Program-made: the position numbers and the translations under genes
Shown here: positions 25,458-32,925 of the stretch, in pieces
Position numbering within the stretch: the stretch's first letter is position 1
How the letters are laid out: each line of letters starts with the position of its first letter
Assembly: GCA_028285085.1 (NCBI GenBank)
Contig: JANQQI010000058.1
Location: 1 to 47,097 of the forward strand
Origin: Saprospiraceae bacterium
GTDB taxonomy: Bacteria > Bacteroidota > Bacteroidia > Chitinophagales > Saprospiraceae
Reading direction: 5' to 3'
DNA: 47,097 bases
The notes under the pieces: generated by a model
Told to the model about the DNA's origin: nothing
The model's database searches: none
What the model saw: only the letters and a program-made list of their open reading frames with translations

Positions 25458-26249
25458 ATGAAAACAAGTTTTTACGGGTTTAAAATATTTACCAGCATCT
25501 TAATTGTCCTCCTATCTTTTAATTATTCTTTTGCGCAATTCATTAGCAATATAGGCGTAGGAGCAGGGTTTTTGGAAGGAGAACCTTCTAGTATTACCGT
25601 TGAAAGAGTACAGGATTGTATCGTCTCCAGTTCATTTGCTTGTAGCAGTCCTTATCCCTCCGGCACCGTTCTTACGGATATCACAACCAGGGAAGTCATT
25701 GAGAATAGGTCTTTAAATATCCAGTTTATGACTTTTTCATACGAGCCCAGGGTATATATTTTTAATTCTGCTTTTAATAATGTAAGCTTAAGTTTGGGAC
25801 TCCCCATAAATTTAAGTCTTTCACTTCAAATTAGAGATGGATATGAAGATGATCTAGAAGATTATGAAGAATTAGATATGATGTTCCAAGGCGCATTAAT
25901 GACTTATCTAAATTTTGGAAATGGCGCTTCTTATGAAAGTTTATACGAAGAACGTAAATACGGTTTTTCTCTAGGTGCAGGATTGATGTATTCTCATGCG
26001 GGAGTTTTTAGAAATGAATTAAAAGATTTAAACCCACCTCCGAATAATTTGATGGATCCCGTTATCTCATTAGCTTTTAGATATCTGTCGGCAAGATTTG
26101 TTTTATCAGAATTTAGTTTATTAATAAGACCTCCGAAAAGTTATACTTATATTAGAGAGGAACTCAATGAATGTTGTCAAGTGGTTAACAGGGGAGCTGT
26201 TGGAAAGGAGTTTGGCCTTTTATTCCAGTATAAAATATTTTTTGAATAA
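25458..26249 (+). CDS. Probable outer-membrane beta-barrel protein
   Basis: 263 aa. A signal peptide ends NYSFAQ (residue 27). The mature chain has alternating amphipathic strands (IGVGAGFLEG, NVSLSLGLPINLSLSLQI, KYGFSLGAGLMYSHAG, PVISLAFRYLSARFVLSEFSLLIRP) and ends with an aromatic residue (FQYKIFFE), in the style of small porin-like barrels of Bacteroidota. Cysteines occur at VQDCIVSSSFACSS and NECCQ. No family is recognised. It converges on the M43 protease gene. Confidence 0.6.
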   Translation: MKTSFYGFKIFTSILIVLLSFNYSFAQFISNIGVGAGFLEGEPSSITVERVQDCIVSSSFACSSPYPSGTVLTDITTREVIENRSLNIQFMTFSYEPRVYIFNSAFNNVSLSLGLPINLSLSLQIRDGYEDDLEDYEELDMMFQGALMTYLNFGNGASYESLYEERKYGFSLGAGLMYSHAGVFRNELKDLNPPPNNLMDPVISLAFRYLSARFVLSEFSLLIRPPKSYTYIREELNECCQVVNRGAVGKEFGLLFQYKIFFE

Positions 26250-26360
26250 TAAAGATTGGTCTAAAAATGTGTAGATTAAATTTAAAGTCCATTTTTAGCA
26301 CGGAATTATTGATACTACTATATGAAGTATCGCTCTAATTAATTATGTAAAAATTCCTTC

Positions 26361-27608
26361 TTAATACCCAACCATAATTTTCTTTACCGTGATCTGATCA
26401 CCGGCATAGATGGTCATAAAATAAATCCCACTTTTGTCAGCGCTCACTTGATAGGCTTTATTAATGGTTCGGGTATTTGAAAAATGATCGGTTTGCAGCA
26501 GCCGGCCCACGGCATCGTAAAGGTGGATCGTTACATCAGAAAGCTGCGGTTGCTGATAATTTAGTTGAAACGTGCCGTGATTGGGGTTAGGAAATAATGC
26601 ACACTCGATGGCTGTGCCGACCGGTGGTGTTGTCGAGGTCACGAGATTACAAAAATAATTCGTTAGCAGCAATTCAGGATTCAGATCGAGCAGATTACTC
26701 CTAATAGCCTGCACCTGCCCGGGGGTAAGCATCTGCATACAGCTGTAGCCCATAAAGTTGGCACTATTGTCTACGCGATCGTCGGTGGGCTCAATACAGC
26801 TATTAGCGTCATCCAGGCAGTTACCGCCGGGAAACTGACAAGTGGGTGTATCATCAATTAAATCATCGAATTCACAAGTGCCGGGAAAGCCCCAGGGGTG
26901 CAATAAGCCGAGTGCGTGCCCAATTTCGTGGACGATGATATTAGCGCCGTTATTGGGCTGATTCAAAATGGCATCGATATCCATCACTACGCCGGGGATG
27001 AGATCCGAAAAGGCAAGTATCGGTCCGCCGGGCATAAATTCTACTTTAGGAATACCATAGTTGCTCGTATTATCAGCACTCACCATCGGCGCAATCCAAA
27101 TATTCAAATAGCGTTCCGTATCCCAGGGGGTGATGCCGCCCAGACTATCCGTTTTGACCACCTCTGTACTGGTCGAATCCGTAAATGCCGGCCCCGGAAA
27201 GTAATCCAGCGCTGCGGCTTTTCGGGTAATGCCATTGGTTGGATTCCCCGCTGGATCAGTCTGTGCCAGGCAAAAATTAATCTGAGCATTGGTCACCAGA
27301 TGTCGGTGCTCCGGGTGAATCAACGAAGTATCAATATCCTGCGCGTGTATCAAGTGATTGATCTGATCCATGACCTCGCTAATCAGGCTATCCGACACAT
27401 TCCCCTCGGGCGTGGCATACAGAATATGGATAACGGTGCGGACGTGAATCTCCGTGCGTTGCTGCGCGGTAGATGCTACAAGCGATGTTTGGCGTTCAAA
27501 TGCGGCTGGCTCAAGCAATTGATCGAATAAACAGCCCGGATCGGATTGGCCACACACACAGAATGATAGGCCAAGTAGGAGACTGAGAAGGAGGTAACGC
27601 TGGTTCAT
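26361..27608 (-). CDS. M43-type zinc metalloprotease with T9SS sorting domain
   Basis: 415 aa. Signal peptide at residues 1-20 (LLLSLLLGLSFCVCG). The zinc motif HExxHxxGxxH is present as HEIGHALGLLH at 227-237, and the Met-turn lies in NFMGYSCM near 286-293, as in the pappalysin/cytophagalysin (M43) family. Cysteine pairs flank the catalytic cleft. Residues from about 335 to the end are a T9SS type A domain (LFPNPNHGTFQLNY...GIYFMTIYAG...KKIMV). It should be a secreted, calcium- and zinc-dependent endopeptidase exported by T9SS. A hairpin directly abuts the start codon. Confidence 0.92.
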   Translation of the reverse strand: MNQRYLLLSLLLGLSFCVCGQSDPGCLFDQLLEPAAFERQTSLVASTAQQRTEIHVRTVIHILYATPEGNVSDSLISEVMDQINHLIHAQDIDTSLIHPEHRHLVTNAQINFCLAQTDPAGNPTNGITRKAAALDYFPGPAFTDSTSTEVVKTDSLGGITPWDTERYLNIWIAPMVSADNTSNYGIPKVEFMPGGPILAFSDLIPGVVMDIDAILNQPNNGANIIVHEIGHALGLLHPWGFPGTCEFDDLIDDTPTCQFPGGNCLDDANSCIEPTDDRVDNSANFMGYSCMQMLTPGQVQAIRSNLLDLNPELLLTNYFCNLVTSTTPPVGTAIECALFPNPNHGTFQLNYQQPQLSDVTIHLYDAVGRLLQTDHFSNTRTINKAYQVSADKSGIYFMTIYAGDQITVKKIMVGY

Positions 27609-27635
27609 TAGCTTTAGGGTTTATCTGAAAGCTAA
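27608..27635 (-). promoter_or_regulatory. Leader hairpin at the start codon of the M43 protease gene
   Basis: TTAGCTTT and AAAGCTAA (27608-27615 and 27628-27635 on the plus strand) are perfect 8-bp complements. On the minus strand the last paired base is the A of the ATG. Such a structure could hinder ribosome access. Confidence 0.4.
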
Positions 27636-27752
27636 TGCTATTATTTGTTTAAAGCAAGTCGTATTGATCTTAATCATTTTCTTTTGAATCCACAGCACTC
27701 CTTGCTATCTTAAGAGAGTACATTCTGCATTGTAATTAATTAAATAAACCGA

Positions 27753-28382
27753 ATGATGACAAGATATTTGATTAAGTTCTCGTGGATTGGACCACTTATA
27801 TTTTTTGGTGCAATAGTCATTTTTGGATTTTTACATTCAGGCTATTCACATATTAGCCAGTTTATAAGTGAACTAGGAGCTAAGGAGGCTGATTATGGCC
27901 AATTGATGAATTATTTGGGAATTGTTCCTTTTGGATTATCTATTCTGCTTTTTTCCATAGCGGGAGTTGCTGAACTCAAAGGAAACATGCTTGGTAGGAT
28001 TGCATTTTTGATTTTAGCGATTACTGGCATTCTCTTTATTCTGGCTGGTGTATTCAGTTGCGACGCAGGTTGCGATTTTGAAAATATGACACAAGAAGCA
28101 ATTATTCATAATATGAGCGCTTTCAGTGCATTTCTTTTATTTCTACTTGCTGCAATATTGCTAGGGATAAATACTTTTACCAAAAAGAAAAACAGGTTTT
28201 ACCTTTTTAGCCTTATTAGCGGGATTTTAGGGATGTTCTTTTTTTATCTAATCAGTAAAGCTGGAATATTTTCTGAATATCGAGGAGTCTATCAAAGACT
28301 CTTTATTGCGAATTTTCTTATATGGTTAATAACAATGGGATACTTCATACATGGAACGGCATTCCAGAATAGTAATAAATAA
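27753..28382 (+). CDS. DUF998 family membrane protein
   Basis: 209 aa with six membrane helices covering most of the length. The N-terminal YLIKFSWIGPLIFFGAIVIFGFLHSGYSHISQFISELGAK matches the DUF998 start, in which a polar H-S-Q-F-ISELGA segment follows TM1. A CDAGCDF motif lies in a loop near residue 107. Function is unknown; it has been loosely linked to membrane homeostasis. It is divergent from the M43 gene and appears monocistronic. Confidence 0.78.
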   Translation: MMTRYLIKFSWIGPLIFFGAIVIFGFLHSGYSHISQFISELGAKEADYGQLMNYLGIVPFGLSILLFSIAGVAELKGNMLGRIAFLILAITGILFILAGVFSCDAGCDFENMTQEAIIHNMSAFSAFLLFLLAAILLGINTFTKKKNRFYLFSLISGILGMFFFYLISKAGIFSEYRGVYQRLFIANFLIWLITMGYFIHGTAFQNSNK

Positions 28383-28464
28383 TTGCGTTTTGGATTCTAA
28401 TGCTGCAAGGAAGACTGAAGGAATCTTGTAATTTTGTCATTGAATTATTTTATACGTTCAGAAT

Positions 28465-28842
28465 TTATCCACCAAATTGCTTCAAGTGGTGGTCTAAATG
28501 TTTCCAAATAAGCTTACCCCAATTTTTTTGATTCAATTGACCAAAGAATGGATGTGGTCCAAGATTTGGATTATGTGGGACTTGCTCCAGAAGTTCAAGA
28601 AGCCGCTTTTTTCTATGTCAAATGCATCAACAGAGATATTGCTTGCAATGATGTCCATTTTCGAAGGTGTTGGCAATCCTTTCGGCCAAGGCCAAGGTTA
28701 GCTGGATAGAGCAATTTTCAAGCATTTGATTTAAATTCATTTTACCCCACTTCTTCTCCTTATTATTATTATCTGCGCTAAGTGAATTGATCCTTTGAAG
28801 AATGCTTTGACAGTCCGATTGATTAAAAATATTTGCAGCCAT
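28465..28842 (-). pseudogene. Frameshifted DUF1569 family gene
   Basis: The ATG at 28842 opens a frame reading IFNQSDCQSILQRINSLSA and then WGKMNLNQMLENC, the N-terminal signature of DUF1569 (DinB-like fold), but it stops at 28627 after 71 residues. The C-terminal signature continues in other minus-strand frames: first VDAFDIEK, then KKRLLELLEQVPHNPNLGPH, then FFGQLNQKNWGKLIWKHLDHH, ending LKQFGG and a stop at 28465. At least two frame changes are needed; one falls at a T6 run (A6 on the coding strand) at 28607-28612. About 25 residues of the usual length also seem missing. It lies 12 bp after the NTF2-like gene and would be the last gene of that unit. Confidence 0.75.
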
Positions 28843-28853
28843 ATTATACTATT

Positions 28854-29330
28854 TTAGAATACCCCATTATCGTTTTTTACGGCACCTCCGGTAATAAGCA
28901 GGAAAAAGCGCTGCATAAAATCTAGAGGTTGAATTGAATCCCAATGTTCCACAATTTTTCCATCAGCTACTTTCCATATATCTATCACATTAAGACCTTT
29001 TTTATCATTCCCTCGATGCTTTGCTTTTACTGTTACATGTGAATGAAAAGTAACGCAGTCACCATCAACATATACATGTTTCGGTTCAAGAAAAAAATCG
29101 GGAAATTGCTTTGCTAATTTTCTATTTAAATTAACAATTGCAGCTACGCCACTTTCAACCGAACGATTGTGTTGTACATAAGGACTACTTGAATATTTAT
29201 CAATAATTTCATCAAACTTAGCGTCTAATATTCCTTGAACAAAATCGATAACAATTTGTAAGTTATCCCGCTCAAGATCTGTCCAATGAGGTTTATAAAA
29301 CTTTTGGAAATCAATTTTCTTACTGTGCAT
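28854..29330 (-). CDS. NTF2-like/SnoaL-type protein
   Basis: 158 aa. The cone-shaped alpha+beta fold is indicated by an initial helix (DNLQIVIDFVQGILDAKFDEIIDKY), the YVQHNRSVESG loop, the strand FHSHVTVKAKHRGN, and the closing NVIDIWKVADGKIVEHWDSIQPL. This closing segment is the standard SnoaL-like polyketide-cyclase ending, where a His and Asp line the pocket. Substrate unknown. It sits 18 bp after the membrane-protein gene, inside the unit divergent from the HxlR regulator. Confidence 0.82.
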   Translation of the reverse strand: MHSKKIDFQKFYKPHWTDLERDNLQIVIDFVQGILDAKFDEIIDKYSSSPYVQHNRSVESGVAAIVNLNRKLAKQFPDFFLEPKHVYVDGDCVTFHSHVTVKAKHRGNDKKGLNVIDIWKVADGKIVEHWDSIQPLDFMQRFFLLITGGAVKNDNGVF

Positions 29331-29348
29331 TGCTACGTTATTTTTAAG

Positions 29349-30047
29349 TTATTCAATTCGATTACGCTTTAAGGTCAGATACATCATGAAATGGTAAGCG
29401 GTAGCAAATGGCACTAAGAAGTAGGGGAGTAATGCCAACGGATAAAGATTCATGCTATGATTCTCTCCGAATGCTATTGACTGTAATGATACGCCTGGGC
29501 TGCTGCTTATACTTAAACTATAGGCTACCACGAAATCCAATAAACCGAACAGGATCAAGAATAGATAAACACCTTTTGTTGGCTGGCCACCTGTAAATAT
29601 TTGTACCAAAATGGTCAACGCAATTACTGCTGCCATAAAATCACCAAAGCCAGATACATAAGCAAAGGCCGTACCTGTGAATCCACGGATGTTTTCCAGG
29701 ATAAAGAGAGTCCCCATGAATCGGGTAGACTGAGTAAGGGTTAGCCATTTCATTGATAGTCCCTTTCCAATAAAAAAGTCTTTAAAAACGAGTACTAGTG
29801 CTGAGGGCCAAATCAGGTTCAAGATGACTACTCCCCAAGCAAGATCAGGACTACCAAGTCGGAATTGCCAGGAGATACTGAAGAAGTACATAATCACTCC
29901 CCAAATAGCAATTATGATAGAAATCAATAGTGATTTCTGCATTGAAGCTCCTGAGCTTTTGTAAGTTCCAAAAGCGATAAAGGGGACTAAGATAGAGCTC
30001 CCGATAAGGACAATGGAGGTGATTAAATGTGTTGATACCGTTTCCAT
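29349..30047 (-). CDS. Multi-pass membrane protein of unknown function
   Basis: 232 aa from the ATG at 30047; a GTG three codons earlier is possible. Six or seven membrane helices run through the whole chain (for example LITSIVLIGSSILVPFIAF near the start and LALLPYFLVPFATAYHFMMY near the end). No family is recognised. It is the first gene of a unit with the NTF2-like and DUF1569 genes and is divergent from the HxlR-type regulator, with a shared 11-bp inverted repeat between them. It is probably a regulated target of that repressor. Confidence 0.65.
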   Translation of the reverse strand: METVSTHLITSIVLIGSSILVPFIAFGTYKSSGASMQKSLLISIIIAIWGVIMYFFSISWQFRLGSPDLAWGVVILNLIWPSALVLVFKDFFIGKGLSMKWLTLTQSTRFMGTLFILENIRGFTGTAFAYVSGFGDFMAAVIALTILVQIFTGGQPTKGVYLFLILFGLLDFVVAYSLSISSSPGVSLQSIAFGENHSMNLYPLALLPYFLVPFATAYHFMMYLTLKRNRIE

Positions 30048-30072
30048 TAGAAGCACTTTTTTTGTATTTTCA

Positions 30073-30117
30073 CTTCAATTTTGGAATTAAAGTTAATAAT
30101 TGCTTTCAAAATTGAAG
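30073..30117. promoter_or_regulatory. HxlR-linked inverted-repeat operator
   Basis: CTTCAATTTTG (30073-30083) and CAAAATTGAAG (30107-30117) are perfect 11-bp complements, 34 bp centre to centre. They occupy the 74-bp divergent promoter, 26 bp before the membrane-protein ATG and 4 bp before the regulator ATG. This arrangement is typical of a site bound by a dimeric winged-helix repressor that controls both directions. Confidence 0.55.
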
Positions 30118-30121
30118 CAAA

Positions 30122-30523
30122 ATGTGTGAAAAAAAATTTCGTAGCACCTGTCCGATTAGTTCTGCCTTGGATTTATTTGGAGATAAATGGACCCTGCTCA
30201 TCGTCAGAGATCTGTTGTATCACGGAAGTAGGACTTTCAAGGATTTTTATCAGGCAGAAGAGAAAATTCCAAGTTCTCGGTTGGCGGATAGATTAAAAAA
30301 ACTCGAGCAATTGGGGGCACTCACAAAAGAAAATCACCCAACGAATAAGAAAGTTTTTATTTATCGTTTAACTCAAAAGGGTAAGGATTTGGCCCCCGTT
30401 ATCGTAGATCTCATTACTTGGGGAAATAAGCATCTTGAAGAGCATATATCCGAAGAGTCAAAAGAATTTGCAAAGCGGCTTGAAGAGAATCGGGAGGGCG
30501 TCTTAAAAGAATTAATGAAATAA
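30122..30523 (+). CDS. HxlR-family winged-helix regulator
   Basis: 133 aa. The HxlR core is clear: CPISSALDLFGDKWTLLIVRDLL, a short loop, SRTFKDFYQAEEKIPSSRLADRLKKLEQLGAL, then the wing VFIYRLTQKGKDLAPVI. A conserved Cys12 in the RSTCPIS segment matches the position used for redox or electrophile sensing by several HxlR/YodB proteins. It is divergent from a membrane-protein/NTF2-like unit and probably represses it and itself. Confidence 0.92.
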   Translation: MCEKKFRSTCPISSALDLFGDKWTLLIVRDLLYHGSRTFKDFYQAEEKIPSSRLADRLKKLEQLGALTKENHPTNKKVFIYRLTQKGKDLAPVIVDLITWGNKHLEEHISEESKEFAKRLEENREGVLKELMK

Positions 30524-30737
30524 GCAGACAATATGCAAGGGATTCAAGCCCCCACCTAACCACTTTGCTGCCTTACCTACCATACAAAACTCAAATGATA
30601 CCATTTGGAGAAATAATCACTGAGCATAAGATCCTCTGCAAAAATCATCCATATGTCTGCGAAATGGATACGCTGTAGATTATAGGCCATGCGAAATTTG
30701 CGTAGTTGATTTAATAACTACAAATGCAAATGGTGAT

Positions 30738-31730
30738 ATGATGCATGCAAATAACAGCTCGGTTGCAAAAACGGAAAACAAAGCTAAAGTAGTCGCCACC
30801 TTCTTCTGTTGGCAGCGAAATGATATCTCTAAAGATTTATTCACGAGATATTGGCGGGATGTTCACGCTATTTGGGCGGCACGCACTCCGGGTTTTTATC
30901 AGTATCGTCAATTGCATCTCGACCCTGTTGATCCCACATTACTATCCGATTTAGCAGGCATTGAGACCGATTTACCAAAAGCAGACCAACCCGATGGGAT
31001 GGCGCATATCTTCTATTCCAGCACTTTTATGGCTAATTTACTTCGGAAGCCGTTTGCGTTGAAACAAGCGACAGAAGATGAAGCTTATTTTGTTTCGTGC
31101 AATACCTATCAGCGTTCCGCTCTGCCTCTCAGCCGAACTTATCTCGATAAAGTGAGCCATCCTGACTCAAATGGCTCGGCACCATATCCTCGCTATGTTC
31201 TCGCCTTCAAAAAAGGCAAAGCAGTTACTGAAAAAGCATTCTGGGATTATTTAACCCAACAGTGGATCGAACCTTGGCGTAAAAGAGATGATGTGCAACG
31301 ATTACGCCTTGAGTTGTTAGAATCTTACGTGGCGCCTCCCGCTACACCAAATGGCACCGATCACCATTGGGACGAAGACAAGCAGTATCACGCCTGGATA
31401 GAATTGTGGCTTACGGCGGATGCAGACCTTTACTCCTTTTTTCATAATTCGGATGCTTTCAAGCAACATATTTCGGCGGTACATGCCTATCCCATCCGGG
31501 AAATCTATACTATTGTATTCGGAGGTCGACCTACGCTGGTTGGCTTGCGTGGTTATCAGGCCGCACAGACCATCGAAGAAGCCGGTGCAGCATTCCAAAA
31601 GTCGAAGGCCGTTTTGAAATTCACCTACGGTCCAACAGTACACGGTGGTCGTCTGATCAGTCCAAGTGTTTATGTGGGATTGATAAGTGCCGTGATTATT
31701 GGGATATTGTTGTTTCTCCAATTGAGTTAA
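30738..31730 (+). CDS. EthD-domain protein with C-terminal membrane anchor
   Basis: 330 aa. Two ferredoxin-like dimeric alpha/beta-barrel repeats of the EthD type: residues of about 18-130 (ATFFCWQRNDISKDLFTRYWRDVHAIWAARTPGFYQYRQ) and about 145-265 (YVLAFKKGKAVTEKAFWDYLTQQW...FHNSDAFKQHISAVHAYPIREIY). The chain ends in a single hydrophobic helix (PSVYVGLISAVIIGILLFLQLS), so it is likely tail-anchored in the membrane. EthD-fold proteins act in degradation of ethers and aromatics or in polyketide decarboxylation; the role here is open. It is 2 bp from the AraC-family gene, so they form an operon. Confidence 0.8.
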   Translation: MMHANNSSVAKTENKAKVVATFFCWQRNDISKDLFTRYWRDVHAIWAARTPGFYQYRQLHLDPVDPTLLSDLAGIETDLPKADQPDGMAHIFYSSTFMANLLRKPFALKQATEDEAYFVSCNTYQRSALPLSRTYLDKVSHPDSNGSAPYPRYVLAFKKGKAVTEKAFWDYLTQQWIEPWRKRDDVQRLRLELLESYVAPPATPNGTDHHWDEDKQYHAWIELWLTADADLYSFFHNSDAFKQHISAVHAYPIREIYTIVFGGRPTLVGLRGYQAAQTIEEAGAAFQKSKAVLKFTYGPTVHGGRLISPSVYVGLISAVIIGILLFLQLS

Positions 31731-31732
31731 GC

Positions 31733-32650
31733 ATGAAAAAGAATAAAGACATCATCCGACTGGATAGTATTTCAAAAGCACATCAACTTTTGGGGTTGGA
31801 AAAACCACGCCATCCTTTAATTACCATTTATCATCATACCCCTCAAATTATTGCTAATACGATTAATCTGAGCTTTTCGGGTAATTTGTATTACATTGCC
31901 ATGAAAGATGGCATAAAAGGAGCGTTTCAATATGGACGCAGTTCGTATGATTTTGAGGAGGGCACCATGATGTTCCTGGCACCGAATCAAGTTTACACTA
32001 CACCGGAAACGGTAGAAACAGCTAGCGGGAGTGTGGGGTGGTCCATTCTTTTTCATCCCGATTTGATCCGACAATCGAGTTTAGGAAAAATAATCGATGA
32101 ATTTTCTTTTTTTGATTATGATGTAAACGAAGCGCTGCACCTGTCCGATAAAGAAAAGCAAACCATTAATGCGCTGGTAAAAAAAATTGAAGAAGAAATC
32201 AACCAGAATATTGACAAACATTCTCAAGAACTCATCAACATTAATTTAGAATCTTTATTAAAGTATTGTAAGCGCTATTATGATCGTCAGTTTTTTACGC
32301 GAACCAATTGGAATAAAGATTACATTATCCGCTTTGAAAAATACCTCAAGACTTATTTTTCCTCTGATGCACCTCTGGAAAATGGTGTACCTACGATCCA
32401 GCAATGTGGCGAAGCCCTCAATATGTCGGGGCATTATTTGAGCGACTTGCTAAAAGCGGAGACCGGGAAAAGTGCCAAAGAACACATCCATCTTTATTTA
32501 GTGAATAAAGCCAAATTCTCTCTGCTCAACACCAACCATTCCGTCAGCGAAATTGCCTATAGTCTGGGATTTAATTATCCACAGAATTTTAGCAAACTAT
32601 TTAAAGCTAAGACAGGATTAAGCCCTACTCAATTTCGGAATATAAGCTAA
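31733..32650 (+). CDS. AraC-family transcriptional regulator
   Basis: 305 aa, full length. The N-terminal half is a cupin-like ligand domain (residues of about 25-130, with SYDFEEGTMMFLAPNQVYTTPE). The C-terminal 100 residues contain two helix-turn-helix units (ALNMSGHYLSDLLKAETGKSAKEHIH and SVSEIAYSLGFNYPQNFSKLFKAKTGLSPTQFR). It is co-transcribed with the EthD gene and stands 276 bp before the receptor gene; AraC proteins often activate such neighbours. The receptor-promoter dyads are palindromes, which is less typical of AraC binding, so the link is unproven. Confidence 0.93.
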   Translation: MKKNKDIIRLDSISKAHQLLGLEKPRHPLITIYHHTPQIIANTINLSFSGNLYYIAMKDGIKGAFQYGRSSYDFEEGTMMFLAPNQVYTTPETVETASGSVGWSILFHPDLIRQSSLGKIIDEFSFFDYDVNEALHLSDKEKQTINALVKKIEEEINQNIDKHSQELININLESLLKYCKRYYDRQFFTRTNWNKDYIIRFEKYLKTYFSSDAPLENGVPTIQQCGEALNMSGHYLSDLLKAETGKSAKEHIHLYLVNKAKFSLLNTNHSVSEIAYSLGFNYPQNFSKLFKAKTGLSPTQFRNIS

Positions 32651-32831
32651 CTCCATACATTGAGCCAACCAATAATTTCTGTTAAACATTAAGGTCATAT
32701 CGGGATTTACCATTCATTGATTGGTGGACGAAACGATGCTATCATTTTACTCAATCTTCTGGTGGTAGTAGCCTTTTCTAATCCTATTTTCTAAGTTCAA
32801 TTAGCAAGCCTTTTTCACTTCTTTTGATCAA

Positions 32832-32882
32832 ATACCTAATTTTCTTAGGTATGAAATTTGGATGCCTAAGAAAATTAGGTAT
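32832..32882. promoter_or_regulatory. Tandem dyad operators at the receptor promoter
   Basis: Two similar dyads: ATACCTAA-N5-TTAGGTAT (32832-32851, allowing one shared base) and ATGCCTAA-N5-TTAGGTAT (32862-32882). Together they also form a perfect 18-bp inverted repeat: ATACCTAATTTTCTTAGG at 32832-32849 and its complement at 32865-32882, with a 15-nt gap. Centres are about 31 bp apart, near three helical turns. The second dyad lies between and overlaps the -33 and -7 elements of the promoter, as expected for a repressor. Confidence 0.7.
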
Positions 32883-32887
32883 GTTTG
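32857..32887 (+). promoter_or_regulatory. Bacteroidota promoter of the TonB-receptor-family gene
   Basis: TTTG at 32857-32860 (-33) and TATGTTTG at 32880-32887 (-7, TAnnTTTG) are separated by exactly 19 bp, the consensus spacing. The -7 box is 38 bp before the ATG at 32926. It is the best promoter match in the window. Confidence 0.78.
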
Positions 32888-32925
32888 CGCTATCAAACTC
32901 AATTCGTAGATAGAACTTGCTATAC

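Noticed and set aside
26311-26331. GATACT/AGTATC repeat as bidirectional terminator between convergent genes
   Set aside because: The stem is only 6 bp and AT-rich, with no T tract on either side.
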